From Adiantum capillus-veneris (lineage: Eukaryota > Streptophyta > Polypodiopsida > Polypodiales > Pteridaceae), in assembly GCA_014529385.2 (NCBI GenBank), contig CM043947.1, forward strand, positions 115,647,587 to 115,711,586: a stretch of 64,000 nt of DNA, read 5' to 3'. Under the pieces are notes generated by a model, which was not told where the DNA came from, ran no database searches, and worked only from the letters and a program-made list of their open reading frames with translations. A program made the translations under genes and the position numbers. This document shows positions 34,989 through 46,108 of this stretch, one piece after another. How positions within the stretch are numbered: the first letter of the stretch is position 1; each line of letters begins with the position of its first letter.

Positions 34989-35233
34989 CATGCATCTACC
35001 TTTTGAATGTTGAGTGTCGAGGTCAAAGATAATTTACGAGAGAAGGTCCATGCAAACCTACGACGGGAGATTCATTGAGCAACACATGGAGGAAAAAAAT
35101 CTTTATGGCCTTCAAAATGTAAAGAAAAGCCACCTTTTAAATGATTTTTAAAAATAAAAGTAGTTAGTGGTCAGCCTTGAAATTGAGGGCTGGAATGAGA
35201 TGGAGTCCCAAAAAGTATAGGCTTATCTATTTA
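33899..35233. other. Unassigned sequence with a long CA microsatellite
   Basis: No credible gene. A TA run at about 34883-34901 is followed by an uninterrupted CA run at 34919-34985 (over 30 units), which is likely to be length-polymorphic. Confidence 0.65.
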
Positions 35234-35695
35234 TTTTTTTAGCAAAAACTCACAATTGTGAGTGAATTATATTGATCAACCCAAAAAATTACAAGGTCTT
35301 TCCATACTCGTGTCGAGCCAGGATGTCATCCAGGGGCCATAATTACATTAGCTATTAGGGCAGCCACCCCTACCAAACCGCCCCCTTATCCTTGATACAC
35401 AAGGTCCATCATCATGTTTTTCTGAGATCTTTTAATTACCGATGGCAAAGATTTTCCCCCTAGGATTTCCATCTGTTGATAACAAGGCACAAGTAGTCCT
35501 AGACCAATCTTTCGAGTGTTGCTTGCACCTAAGTGTCCATATTAGCACTTTGCTTTCTTGAATAATTTCTGGGAAGCTTGCCACATCCAAACCTCCTTCA
35601 AACACACGGTGGTTCCTTGTCTACCATACATTATGCAAGAAGAAGTAACTGACAATTTGAGTGCTGATGAGGAGGGCAGGACTACTTGACTTATC
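35234..35695 (-). mobile_element. LINE 3' tail, 5'-truncated copy
   Basis: Starts with a T-run and CAAAAACTCACAATTGTGAG, the same 3' end as the LINE at 15254, and runs about 460 bp. It includes CACGGTGGTTCCTTG and AGAAGTAACTGACAATTTGA, which matches the other LINE across the point where the CACTA element inserted. It is a short, dead-on-arrival copy of the same LINE group. Confidence 0.75.
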
Positions 35696-36994
35696 CTTCA
35701 CTTTTGTATTTTCAATTAAATGTTTTTTAAAGGTTCTATTTGAAATGAAGTAGTATGTGACACATGGAGGGTCTCTCGTTCCTTGAACATTTTAAGCTGT
35801 TTCATATATAGTATAGATGTTGGTTCAATTGTCTATGCAATTTCCATCACATACAAACATGATGTTATACTACCAGTGAATAAATGCTTTAAGGCAATAC
35901 AATAAAGGATGGAAAACCTTATTACCACTTTGAATTATTTGTAATCTTAATTTTGTTGTGAAGCATTTAAGAAATGGTTGTCATTACCTTGAATTGGATG
36001 CATAGAGAATAGTTGCAGATGTTGTCAACTTGGGGGGAAGGGGGGAAAGGTTTTACCTAAACTAGACCATACATTTTCTTGGTTGCAACAACTCATGGAT
36101 CACATACTAGTTATAATTTCTTAGTTCACCTAAGAATTTTTTTTGCAGATGCACGTGCTTGGGGAGGATGCATGATCCCACACGATGTCATTAATTATTT
36201 AATTGAATAATTTGAAGCTAAAAGATACTTGGCATAGACAAATGATTGTGAGTTCATACACCACACTCTATTCTTTTTCTAGACATTCCTAACGATCTCT
36301 ATTATAGACATCACTACTATCGTGAAGTGGGTTTAATAGAGCTGAAGAATTCCTTCATGGTCACCAGGGATATTACCATATTCATGTCAATTTTAATCGC
36401 TCCCTTAAAAATGTAGGGATGCATCGGCCATTAAATGTAGAGTTCTTATACCACAATAGTCGTGGCACTTGGTGCTGACATCTGTATATTGTCAATAATA
36501 AAATTTGTCATCTTGGACAAAATTTTCCATTGGCTTTGCCAATGTACAAAATAGCATTCACTATTCTTTGTATGATATTTTGTCTTTTTTCAATAATGAA
36601 ATTTCCACAAAGTGTGTGCCATGTTTTTGTAGGAAAAAATATTATTATTGATATAGTCTTTCTCGCAAATATTTCCATTTTAGTAGCCATGTATATTAAA
36701 CATAATGTGCTTCCCAAACAATAAGAAATCAAACCAATTCTTTGCATTTCCTTTTCTTGTGCATTTGTTATAACATTGCCCTAAATTAGAATAATTTACA
36801 ATAAATTGAATTAATTATAAATAATGAGGGATTAATACTAACTTGACTACAGCTTAGAGGATGTTAGGTACATTAATATTTCCACCACCTTATATGAATG
36901 CACCTACTATCTCCTTATCGTAGCTTTGTAGCTGTTAGCTATCCTCGTTTCTCTTTATCTCACACAACATTTCTTTGCATCAACAAGTCAGACA
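35696..36994. other. Unassigned sequence with dispersed repeat pieces
   Basis: 35690-35820 resembles 11745-11880 and 35818-35911 resembles 29907-30003. The rest shows no motif. Several short ORFs are present but none is conserved or recognisable. Confidence 0.5.
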
Positions 36995-38365
36995 CACATA
37001 GGCTATTGCGACCACGCAATGTCTCCTACCTATTTTCCATTGTTAGCAAAAAGACCAATTGTTTATTTACAACAATATCACTTTTACTTGTTGGTTACAC
37101 TGGTTTATTTACAGCAATATCAATTTCACTTGCTAGATTCATTTTTGTGGTTGATTTATAACCATTTGGAAATGATGTTAAGATGCTAGGAAAAAAAGTA
37201 CAATAATAAGTAAACACATCTTGTGAAACTAGTGAACAATAAGCAATGACAAACTATAATGATGGAAATGTACATACTATTGTCTTGGATAATGAGTAGT
37301 GATATTGCTTGATTTTTAAACATAGATGACTCCAGTATTGTTGAGCTACAACAAAAAAATATCCATAGTTAAACTTATATGCCATGTAAGAAGCAAAACT
37401 AAGACTTTGTAGATCAAATAGTCTGTGTCATACAGAATTTCCATATACAGGTAAGGTGGAGAGTCCGCATTGTGTCTCCCCAAAAATAATAAGCAACATA
37501 AGCCATGCCCTACCCTGCATACCAGTTATGTAGACTAAGAAAATTCATAGGCATGGAGGATTAGATGCAGATTACAAACATGGATGCTTGCTTGTATCTC
37601 CAGAATGTGCATTGATGTCATATCCTTAAGTGGCTATCACCACCTCAACTCCTTCACGAGCAGCCTTATTGCCCCTCATCCCTGTACTAGATCCATTTAT
37701 AGGCTATTGTCACCATGCAATGTCTCCTAAATGTTGTCCATTAAAAGCAAAAAGACTAATTGGTTGCACTAGTTTATTTGCAACAATATCACTTTTACTG
37801 GCTAGACTCATTCTTTGGTTGATTTATGGAGAATTTAGGCCTTCGTAGGCCTTTTTTGGCAATGATATTAAGATGTGACTAAAAGCAAGCACATTAATAT
37901 AGAAGAACATATTGTAAAACTGACGAACAATAAGCAATGGGAAATTGTAAAGATTGAAATGTAGTATTGACTTGGAGAATGAGAAGTGGTATCATCTGAA
38001 TTTGGAATGGAGTGGAGTTCACTATTCTTGAGCTACAATACAAAAACATGAGGTTTTAAACTTCAGTATGTGCCATGCAATAAGCAAAAGATAAACATTG
38101 TGGATAAAAATGTGACTTGTCAAAAGTAAGGTGAAGAATGGGTACTATTTCTCTCAAAAAACAAAAAGGAAGAGTGGCTTTGCCCTACCCCATGGACTGG
38201 TTGTGTTAAAACAAGCAAACACATGGGCATGGAGGCTAAAAAAAAATTAAAAACCTTGAAGCTTTCTTGTATCTCTGGAATGTACATTACTCTCATATCC
38301 TTGAGTAACTATCCCCACCTTGACTCGTGCATGGAGTAGCCTCATTGCCCCTCATTCTTGTAATG
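36995..38365. repeat. Tandem duplication, ~690-bp unit
   Basis: Blocks at 37000-37165, 37205-37440 and 37500-37690 recur at 37700-37825, 37890-38110 and 38165-38365, offset about 680-700 bp. Shared landmarks are GAACAATAAGCAATG, AGCAAAAAGAC and ATCTCCAGAATGTGCATT (with one change). A third, partial resemblance may continue to the right. Minus-strand frames within are broken. Confidence 0.75.
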
Positions 38366-38640
38366 CTGCTTGCATTATAAATTCTTCATTATTAAATACC
38401 CCTCCACTCTGGCTTAAGTTATTTTCCTTTCCACTATATATGACGGTGCAATCAAGCATCCCTGGCCTATTCATTGAACTCCATGTGTGTTGTCAAAGTT
38501 CAATGCCCACACTCACCTTGAGAGTGCTACCATCTTCAATATGCATCTTCTTGAAGTAAACCACTATTGCATATGTCATTGACTTGGTACAAATCCTTCT
38601 TGTGAGCGCATATATGTATACAATCAGAAAGAGAAACTCT
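38320..38640 (-). other. Exon-like minus-strand segment of unknown origin
   Basis: The minus strand can be read as YALTRRICTKSMTY ... VVYFKKMHIEDGSTLK followed by AG|GTGAGT, a good splice-donor consensus. A further frame reads NRPGMLDCTVIYSGKE. It looks like protein-coding sequence in decay, but I do not recognise it and the open stretch is short. The plus-strand ORF at the same place is more likely its shadow. Confidence 0.2.
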
Positions 38641-38655
38641 TTGCCTTGGCACTAT

Positions 38656-39209
38656 TGTCATAAAATATAATATTTAACCAACCCAAATAATTTTCTCATA
38701 TTAAACTAATCATTTAATGTATGATAATAAACGGGAACAAGGGTTAGAATATAGACATTTGCTTACGGATCTATCTCAACAAGGGAACAATGGTAAAGGG
38801 GTCCAAATGAGAGCTTGTATGTCAAAGAGCAATGCTACCAAATGGAGCTTAAAGACGGTAGGGTTAGCTTCAATAAGGACCTCCAAAAGTTAGTGTTCAA
38901 AAGTCCTTTGACCTTAGGCAAGCTAGAGCTGACCTTGGGGTGGGAATCCTACCCAAGCATGAGGTGCTCGTTGGCTTGCTAAGTTTTAGTGGGAACTTTA
39001 CCCAAAAGATCGAGGTGTTTCTCACATGATTAAATGATTAAAATTCTTGAAGTGTTCAATTCAAAGTTAAATTTCAAGAGACATGAACATGCCATGCTTG
39101 ATTGAATAAGTCCTTGAATTATTCCATTCAACCAAATGACTTAAATAACATAAAAGACACATGTTCAAATGGTCCTCCACATGTGGCCCTCATGACATGT
39201 TTGAATGCT
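38656..39209 (+). repeat. Diverged LTR, left part, interrupted by the chromovirus
   Basis: From TGTCATAAAATATAATA the sequence follows the reverse complement of the chromovirus LTR, for example TTTTCTCATATTAAACT.ATCATTTAATGT and later CAAA.GTCCTTTGACCTTAGG-like strings. It is therefore an old LTR of a related element in the opposite orientation. Its continuation is at 48123-48300. Confidence 0.65.
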
Positions 39210-40801
39210 TGTAACATTTAATGGCCTAAAATCTTATTTGTAGCGGAAATTAGCATGAACATAGTGGGCATTTCATTAGAATAGATTCCTAATGATAATT
39301 ACAAGAGTGCTTGGGTGGAGAGAGCAACAAAAAGCATAACACCTAGTTAGATAGCATCGACAATACTTTCAAAAGAGAGAGCAATTAAACTATTGACAAC
39401 AGTTGAGGACCGGATTTGCATGGAGCCGGTCCCCCCTCCAAAAGGCTTTGTATTATGGTTTCTCCCATCAAGAGAGACATTGTACAATACAATTCTTTGT
39501 GTTCCTTCAAGACTAGCTAGTGCAATGAAGATGGAAGCTTCATACACCAAGCAAAACACTTAATCAAACACAACTTGAATTATCCCCGTTCTCAGACCCA
39601 AGACCTCACACACCTTCGAAGATGGTGAGAGCTAGCAGGGTATGAGAGTAGATTGAGAGGAAAAAGAAGTATCTTACGAGAAAGAAGTACATCTCCTCAC
39701 ATAATCACTCATATTAGTATAGCTTAGCTTAGTAATTAGCTTGGTAGAGAAGATGAGCATGCATTGAAGCTTGGCTCTTGGTTGGATTTGCATCCACATG
39801 CCAAGAGAGTGTTGATGTAGGCTTCTATCTCACAAGCTTGGAGTAGGTGATGAGCTCTCCATTAAAGCTTGGGAGGAGATAGAGTGTTTTTCCTTCACAC
39901 ATGGTCAAGTGTGAGAGTGTGTGTGTCAATGCCAAGCAAAAATCAGCCCCCTATCTCTCTTGGGCGAGCCCTAGCTGCTAAGTTAGGCTGGCTTTTGCCT
40001 CATTGGACCTCCCCAGGTCAAGCCAATAGGGATTAAGCAGCATAAGTGATAGCCTTCTGACATGTGTCCCCCTTTCCCCTTTTGTGAGAGCTTTAGGTAA
40101 TTAAATAATTAAACTAAACTCTCATTGGACCCCTTTGCCTCCTGGCCAATAGGAATCAGGCAAGCCATGGGGCTCCTGAATGCTCATTGGACCCCTTGGG
40201 AGACTGCCCAATAGTCTTCTAGGACACTTAATTCTTATTGGTTTCTTTTATTAAATGTTTTTAAATTAATTAAACTAGATTTACTCTAGCTTAATTCTCA
40301 TTGGTCCACTTCAAGGGTCTTCCAATAGGAATTGGGCACACCTTGTGGGCATCTGGCCTAGGGAGCTGACATGTGTCCCTCATTCCCTTTGTGTAAAGGG
40401 AGCCTGTGTGTGTGTGTGTGGTTTTCTCTCTCATCCCCTAGCTTTGGGGCTCGCCCCCTCCCATGTAGGGATGCAGAAAGACTTTTTGGGCACACACACT
40501 AAGCATCCAATTTTCCCTAAGGTTGACCTTTGGACACAACCTTTGAATTTTGGAACCTTAGCATTTTGGAAGTCTTAATGGGCTGAACCTTAGGGTCTTT
40601 TTAGCCCGTTGTTTCACATGGCTCTTTTGCAGATGGCCCCCCCTTTGGATCCCTATTTTCCCTCCTTTGGATCCCTACTGTGGCCGGTCTGCTAACTTAA
40701 CCAATATTCTAGCTTTTTCTCCCTTGGCACTTCCCCACATTAAATGATCAGTTTAATATGAGAAAATCATTTAGGAGAATTAGATATTGATTATTATGAC
40801 A
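39210..40801 (-). repeat. 3' LTR of the chromovirus (1592 bp)
   Basis: On the plus strand it begins TGTAACATTT and ends TATGACA, giving TGT...ACA tips. It is identical in length to the other LTR, with differences seen at about 39716 and 39815 (compare 47032 and 47131). CATTGGACC-type short motifs recur several times inside. Confidence 0.95.
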
Positions 40802-40814
40802 TTACCTCTCTCTT
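40802..40814 (-). other. Polypurine tract of the chromovirus
   Basis: The minus strand reads AAGAGAGAGGTAA immediately before TGTCATAAT, the first bases of the 3' LTR. It primes plus-strand synthesis. Confidence 0.85.
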
Positions 40815-41158
40815 GAAATCATAGTCGTCCTCGACTATGGTATAGAGAAGATAAAGCATATGCATGAGTCCTTTTCTTAGCGGGTAGAGGATCCCTATGT
40901 TACCCTACGACATCATTCCATAATGGATGACTAGTCCATTTGGCGCTTGAGAGCCTGAGGCTGCCGCAAGCATGTCTGCACATTAGTCCTATCAGTCTTC
41001 CATAGTAGAGTGACAAGCTCTACTTGGTGTTTGGGAGACGTCGTCCCCACAAACTTGATCTAAGCATGCATACTACTTCATTTTTGTGCACAAATCAAGA
41101 AAAAGAGAGTCTTATAAGACAAAAAATTTTGTTCATTTTTAACATTTTGTACATTTGC

Positions 41159-44100
41159 TTACTCTTGGGAAGCATTGTAAGCATTGACAAGGTTTAGGTT
41201 ATCCTTTAATTGTATGCCTTGCATCCATCTAGCATCTTCAAAAGGATAATTCTTAAACTTAATAAGATATCGTCTGATAGTCTTACCGCCTCTTAATACC
41301 TTGTCTTCATGTCGGAGAATGGACTCGGGCTGCAGCACCTCCTCGTGGTCCTCGATCTCCGGTGGGTCTTCAATAGTTGGTTCTTGAGGTGGCTCTCCTT
41401 TGTAAGGCTTTAAAAGGCTCACATGAAAAGCATTGTGTATGAGCCAATGATTGGGCAACTTAAGTTGATAGGCCATCTCATTGATTGGCCTAAGAATCTG
41501 GAAGGGACCATAGTACCTTTTTGCTAGTTTAGCATAGTACTTTTGGTGGCCCGTAGGATTCTTGCCCGTCGTGTGCCTTAATCGAGCCTTGGGAAACTTT
41601 AACAAGACCCAATCGTTTTCTTTAAAGGCTTGGGCTCTTCTGTGCTTGTCAGCAGCAGCCTTTTGCCTTTGCTGTGAGATAGAGATAGCATCCTTAATCT
41701 TTTGGAAAGATTCTTGTAGGTCTCGGCTATACTCATCTGCAGCGAAGATCTTCCCATGTACCTTAAGTAGCAAGGGACTTTTTGATCTACCCTCAATTAC
41801 CTCGAAAGGTGCTTTTCCTGTAGAAGTATGTACAGTGTTATTGTAAGCATACTCTACTAAGGGTAAGTACTTCTCCCATTGGGATCTTTGATCTACTTCC
41901 GTTACATAGGCTTTTAGTAGATCGAGAATAGTTAGGTTAGCTATTTCACTTTGGCCATCAGTTTGTGGATGATAGGCCGAAGAGAAGTTTAGCCTTGTTC
42001 CTAAATTCTCAAAGAGACCCTTCCAGAAATTACTGGTCATTCTAGGATCTCTATCCGACACTATGGACATTGGCAAGCCATGGTACTTAAAAATTTGTGA
42101 AATGAAGAGGGTTGCCATTTGATGGGCTTTGATAGTCTTTTTGACAGGTATAAAATGAGCTTGTTTACTAAACCTGTCTACTATCGTCCATATTCCCGTA
42201 TTCCCATGGATAGACTTAGGCAATCCAAAGATAAAATCCATGGATATGCTCTCCCACGGTGAATTAGGGATTGGCAAGGGTTGAAGCAATCCAAGTTGCT
42301 TCCCTCTATCAAATTTTGTCTTTTGACATACCACACATTTGGAAACATACTCATGTATGTTCACTTTCATGGTAGGCCAATAGAAATATGTTTCAATTCC
42401 CTTTAGGGTAGACTGAATCCCTCTATGCCCCGCATATGGGGGAGCATGAGATTCATACATTACTTTCTCACGTAGTGAGTTAGTAACGCATAGTCTATTG
42501 CCATAGAGAAGATAACCATCTTGTAAAGTAAATGGTTCTTCTTTCTTCCCTAATGCAAGGGCTGAAATCACATCTCTAAAATCGGGATCAATAGCATACT
42601 CATCTATCATTGAAGATAGATCATTGTGAGTTGCTATGGAAACCGCATTCACTCTCGGTCGTCTTGAGAGTGCATCGGCTACTTGATTATGCTTGCCAGC
42701 AATGTGAGCAATATGAAAATGAAATTGCGAAAGGAAATTTGCCCACCTCATTTGTTTGTCGGAGAGCTTGGTCTGCGTCATGAAGTACTTAAGACTTTGG
42801 TGATCCGTTCGCAGAATGAAAGGAGTCCCCAATAAATAGTGCTTCCATGAGTCTAAGGCATGTAGAACTGCAAGGAGTTCTTTTTCGTATATGCCTAGAG
42901 CTTGCTCAACAGGGTCGAGCCTTCGACTCTCATAGCCTATGGCGTGCCCTTCTTGGAGCAAAACAGCCCCAAGGCAATCACCACAAGCATCACATTGGAC
43001 CTCAAATGGTTTTGAGAGATCCGGTAGTGTAAGCACAGGTTGAGAGATAAGCTTTTCTTTAAGCTTTTCGAAAGCATTGTTCTCCTTAGCAGACCACGTA
43101 TACCTAACATTTTTCTTTGTTAGGTCATGTAATGGTCCCGCAATTTGTGAGAACTTTTCTATGAAGCGTCTATAGTATGCACACATACCTATAAAGCTTC
43201 TTAGTTCATGAAGATTCCTTGGTTTAGGCCATCCTTTTATTACCTCTAACTTGGATGGATCCATTTGGATTCCATCTTGAGAGATAATGTGACCTAAATA
43301 TTGAATCTCTTGCAAGAAAAATTCACTTTTCTTTCGATTAACATAAAGTTTATTCTCTCTTAAAACTTGAAATATTACCTGGAGGTGTTGCTTGTGTTCC
43401 TCTAATGAATTAGAGTAGATGATAATATCATCAAAGAACACTCCAGTGAAGGTTCGATGAGGTCTGAACAGCTTCTCCATCAAGCGGTTAAATGTGGCTG
43501 GTGCATTAGTCAAGCCAAAAGGCATGACAATGTATTCGTAAAGACCAAATGTAGTACGAAATGCGGTCTTTACAATGTCTTGATCAACTATCCTTATTTG
43601 ATGATAGCCACTTTTTAGGTCAATCCTACTGAAGTAGGTCGATCCTTGTAGCTTATCAAATAGGTCTTCTACCCGTGGAACGGGAAACCTATTCTTGATA
43701 GTGATCCTATTTAGTGCTCTATAGTCGACACACATACGATATGTGCCGTCTTTCTTTTGCACTAATAGCACAGGTGAGCAAAATGGAGATGAGCTAGGCC
43801 TAACCATGCCCTTCTCAATTAACTCATGCACTTGCCGCATAATCTCCTCTTGTTGAGCTTGAGAAACTCTATAAGGAGGTTTGTTAGGCGGTGAACTTCC
43901 TGGAAGAAGTTCAATTGCATGGTCGTCATTACCTCGTTTAGGAGGTAGCTCACAAGGGATGTCGTCAATAAAGACATCTTGAAACCCTTTGAGAAAATTG
44001 GATAACTCTAATTCCTTTTGGTTGCTTTTATTTTCTTTTGCTAAAGCATTAGGTTCATTTTGAGAATCTTTAACAAAAATCATGTACACGGAAATAGAGC

Positions 44101-46108
44101 TCTTTATTGACTTGTTGAAAGCTGGTGTATGTACAATGGGGATGGTGTTACCCATCTCCCTAGCATCTATATACATGTCCTTTTCCCTGAACTTAAAGGA
44201 GATTCTCCTTTCAGGAAATTTAACATGGGCAGCCAGACGGTCAAACCATGGTGCCCCTAGGATTACATCCTCATGCTTGAGAGGAGAGATAAAGAAATCC
44301 TCTTTGTCCACATAGCCTTGGACATGAAGCCTCAATTTCCCGATTAAGGGAGTGACTGAAGCTTCTTGCCCCTTGAAGGCACTGTCTGCGGGTAGGATAT
44401 CTCCCATCTCGTAGGATTGTATGCCTAGCTTGGTGGCTAACTCCATAGATATGAAATTGTGAGTAGAACCAGGGTCAAAGAGAATAAAAGCATCATGTTC
44501 TCTTACCTTTCCCCAAGCATGGCATAGAGGAGATCCTTTGTGGTGAGTTTGATGAATCTCCTCCTCTTGGATTTCAACCAAAGAAGCTCTAGGAGGATCT
44601 TGGCGGTTGTTCTTTTGGGGACAAGCGCGGTACGCATGCCCTTGTTCGCCGCACTTGAAACACCGGTTATCTTTACGATAACGCTCAAGCTCTTCAGGAG
44701 AGAGTTTATTCTTTCCTTTGTAAACTCCCTTCTCTTTGGCTTTGTTGGAATTGCCCTTAGGAGACTTTTGGACATTGTCCTTCCCCTTAGGCTCATTGGA
44801 ACCCTTGTTTTCCGGGGGCTTATTATTTCTTTTACCCCCCGTTTGGAAATTGATTCGTGAGGCCACCATAGTATGATGTATTACCGCCGATATGGTACGT
44901 GGCCTTTGGGAGTTGACATACTCCGCCATTTCTTCGGTTAAGCCCGCACAAAATTGTTGCTTTTGCTCTCCAAAATCCAACCTTTTGAAGACAGTGGCTT
45001 TGAGTTGTAAGTCCCAAAACTTGTCTACATATTTGTGGATGGATTCATTGGGAGAGAGCTTTAAGCTTCGCCATTCGGTGAGTACTTTGTCTTTGGCATC
45101 GGTGGCCAAAAACTGCTTCATAATGGAAGCTCTTAAAGCCTTCCATGTTCGTGGAGCTTCACCGTTGGCTCGTAGGCTAGACCACCATTGTCTGGCGGAC
45201 TTTTGAAAGTGCATAGCTACATGGCGTAGCTTAGAGGACTCCGTGAAGCCCTCATCTCCAAACGCCGCATCGAATTGCTGGATAAAGGCCAAAACTTTGT
45301 CTGTAGCACCAAAGGTACCATCATAGGTAAGGAAAGAGATGCTCTTCCCTCCCTCTTTGAATTTCTTCAGCTTGGACGACCTCTTCCATGCGGCATAGGA
45401 TTTCCTATGGCCTCTTCTTTTTGATGGTTCAAAAGTTGCACCATCACTTTCTTCAGAAGATGAAGAATTTGAAGAAGGTGGAGAAGAGGGTGACCTCTTT
45501 CTCGCCTTTTTCTTGTCTTGATCTTTGTCGTCTTCACCATAGCTTTCATAAGAGGAAGAGGATAAAGAAGATGGAGAAGAGGGTGTCCTCTTTCTCGCCT
45601 TTTTCTTCTCTTGCTTTTTATCATCCCTCTTTGAATTATGGCGTGGAGAAGAGTGTGATGGTCTTCTCCGCTTTGGTGGTGATGGAGAGCGTTTAGCCCG
45701 CCGTCTTCGTGGAGCCATCTCCGCCGAGGTGGCGGGAGACTCGCTTCTTTCTCGTTCCTTCGGTGGAGGCTCTTGAGTTCTCCTTTGGGAAGGAGATGCA
45801 TCATCAAGAAGTAAGTTCTTGAGCCCTTCATATGGATTCTCTTCTTCTTCCCGAATCGGAGAGAGACCTCTTTTGGTAGTCTCACAAGGAGGCTTCCTAG
45901 GTGTTCTCTCGTCATGGTGATGAGCTTGGAGAATCCCGTGAGCACGGAGCTGCCGTTGCACTTCACTTTGGAGAGATGGATTGCCCATGGCTTGTTGAAG
46001 CCTAGAAACAAGATAATTAACAAGCATTGAAGCATCATTAGTAGCTTGCTCATGAGCAAAATCAAAGTTATCAACATTAACTTCACTCTCTTTAATATTG
46101 TCAGCCAT
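41159..46108 (-). CDS. Chromovirus Gag-Pol polyprotein, intact, 1649 residues
   Basis: Encodes capsid, protease, reverse transcriptase, RNase H and integrase in one frame from the ATG at 46108. Order: a charged low-complexity N-terminus with Arg/Ser/Lys repeats (about 110-235), Gag domain (240-425), CCHC knuckle CFKCGEQGHAYRAC (about 483-496), and protease FDPGSTHNFIS (about 545). Reverse transcriptase with MPFGLTNAPATF and FFDD (755-930) follows, then RNase H with QCDACGD, YEKELLA and RTDHQSL (1032-1150). The integrase has a zinc domain ending CVVCQ (about 1220-1262) and a core with SMDFIFGLP, VSDRDP and GQSEIAN (35 residues between the last Asp and Glu). A chromodomain ends the protein (YLIKFKNYPFEDARWM, 1590-1645); in chromoviruses this domain guides insertion into chromatin. 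No catalytic residue appears missing. Confidence 0.97.
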   Translation of the reverse strand: MADNIKESEVNVDNFDFAHEQATNDASMLVNYLVSRLQQAMGNPSLQSEVQRQLRAHGILQAHHHDERTPRKPPCETTKRGLSPIREEEENPYEGLKNLLLDDASPSQRRTQEPPPKERERSESPATSAEMAPRRRRAKRSPSPPKRRRPSHSSPRHNSKRDDKKQEKKKARKRTPSSPSSLSSSSYESYGEDDKDQDKKKARKRSPSSPPSSNSSSSEESDGATFEPSKRRGHRKSYAAWKRSSKLKKFKEGGKSISFLTYDGTFGATDKVLAFIQQFDAAFGDEGFTESSKLRHVAMHFQKSARQWWSSLRANGEAPRTWKALRASIMKQFLATDAKDKVLTEWRSLKLSPNESIHKYVDKFWDLQLKATVFKRLDFGEQKQQFCAGLTEEMAEYVNSQRPRTISAVIHHTMVASRINFQTGGKRNNKPPENKGSNEPKGKDNVQKSPKGNSNKAKEKGVYKGKNKLSPEELERYRKDNRCFKCGEQGHAYRACPQKNNRQDPPRASLVEIQEEEIHQTHHKGSPLCHAWGKVREHDAFILFDPGSTHNFISMELATKLGIQSYEMGDILPADSAFKGQEASVTPLIGKLRLHVQGYVDKEDFFISPLKHEDVILGAPWFDRLAAHVKFPERRISFKFREKDMYIDAREMGNTIPIVHTPAFNKSIKSSISVYMIFVKDSQNEPNALAKENKSNQKELELSNFLKGFQDVFIDDIPCELPPKRGNDDHAIELLPGSSPPNKPPYRVSQAQQEEIMRQVHELIEKGMVRPSSSPFCSPVLLVQKKDGTYRMCVDYRALNRITIKNRFPVPRVEDLFDKLQGSTYFSRIDLKSGYHQIRIVDQDIVKTAFRTTFGLYEYIVMPFGLTNAPATFNRLMEKLFRPHRTFTGVFFDDIIIYSNSLEEHKQHLQVIFQVLRENKLYVNRKKSEFFLQEIQYLGHIISQDGIQMDPSKLEVIKGWPKPRNLHELRSFIGMCAYYRRFIEKFSQIAGPLHDLTKKNVRYTWSAKENNAFEKLKEKLISQPVLTLPDLSKPFEVQCDACGDCLGAVLLQEGHAIGYESRRLDPVEQALGIYEKELLAVLHALDSWKHYLLGTPFILRTDHQSLKYFMTQTKLSDKQMRWANFLSQFHFHIAHIAGKHNQVADALSRRPRVNAVSIATHNDLSSMIDEYAIDPDFRDVISALALGKKEEPFTLQDGYLLYGNRLCVTNSLREKVMYESHAPPYAGHRGIQSTLKGIETYFYWPTMKVNIHEYVSKCVVCQKTKFDRGKQLGLLQPLPIPNSPWESISMDFIFGLPKSIHGNTGIWTIVDRFSKQAHFIPVKKTIKAHQMATLFISQIFKYHGLPMSIVSDRDPRMTSNFWKGLFENLGTRLNFSSAYHPQTDGQSEIANLTILDLLKAYVTEVDQRSQWEKYLPLVEYAYNNTVHTSTGKAPFEVIEGRSKSPLLLKVHGKIFAADEYSRDLQESFQKIKDAISISQQRQKAAADKHRRAQAFKENDWVLLKFPKARLRHTTGKNPTGHQKYYAKLAKRYYGPFQILRPINEMAYQLKLPNHWLIHNAFHVSLLKPYKGEPPQEPTIEDPPEIEDHEEVLQPESILRHEDKVLRGGKTIRRYLIKFKNYPFEDARWMQGIQLKDNLNLVNAYNASQE

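Noticed and set aside
36508-36747. Minus-strand 79-codon ORF and its plus-strand counterpart
   Set aside because: Short, hydrophobic, in AT-rich sequence, and not repeated or recognisable.
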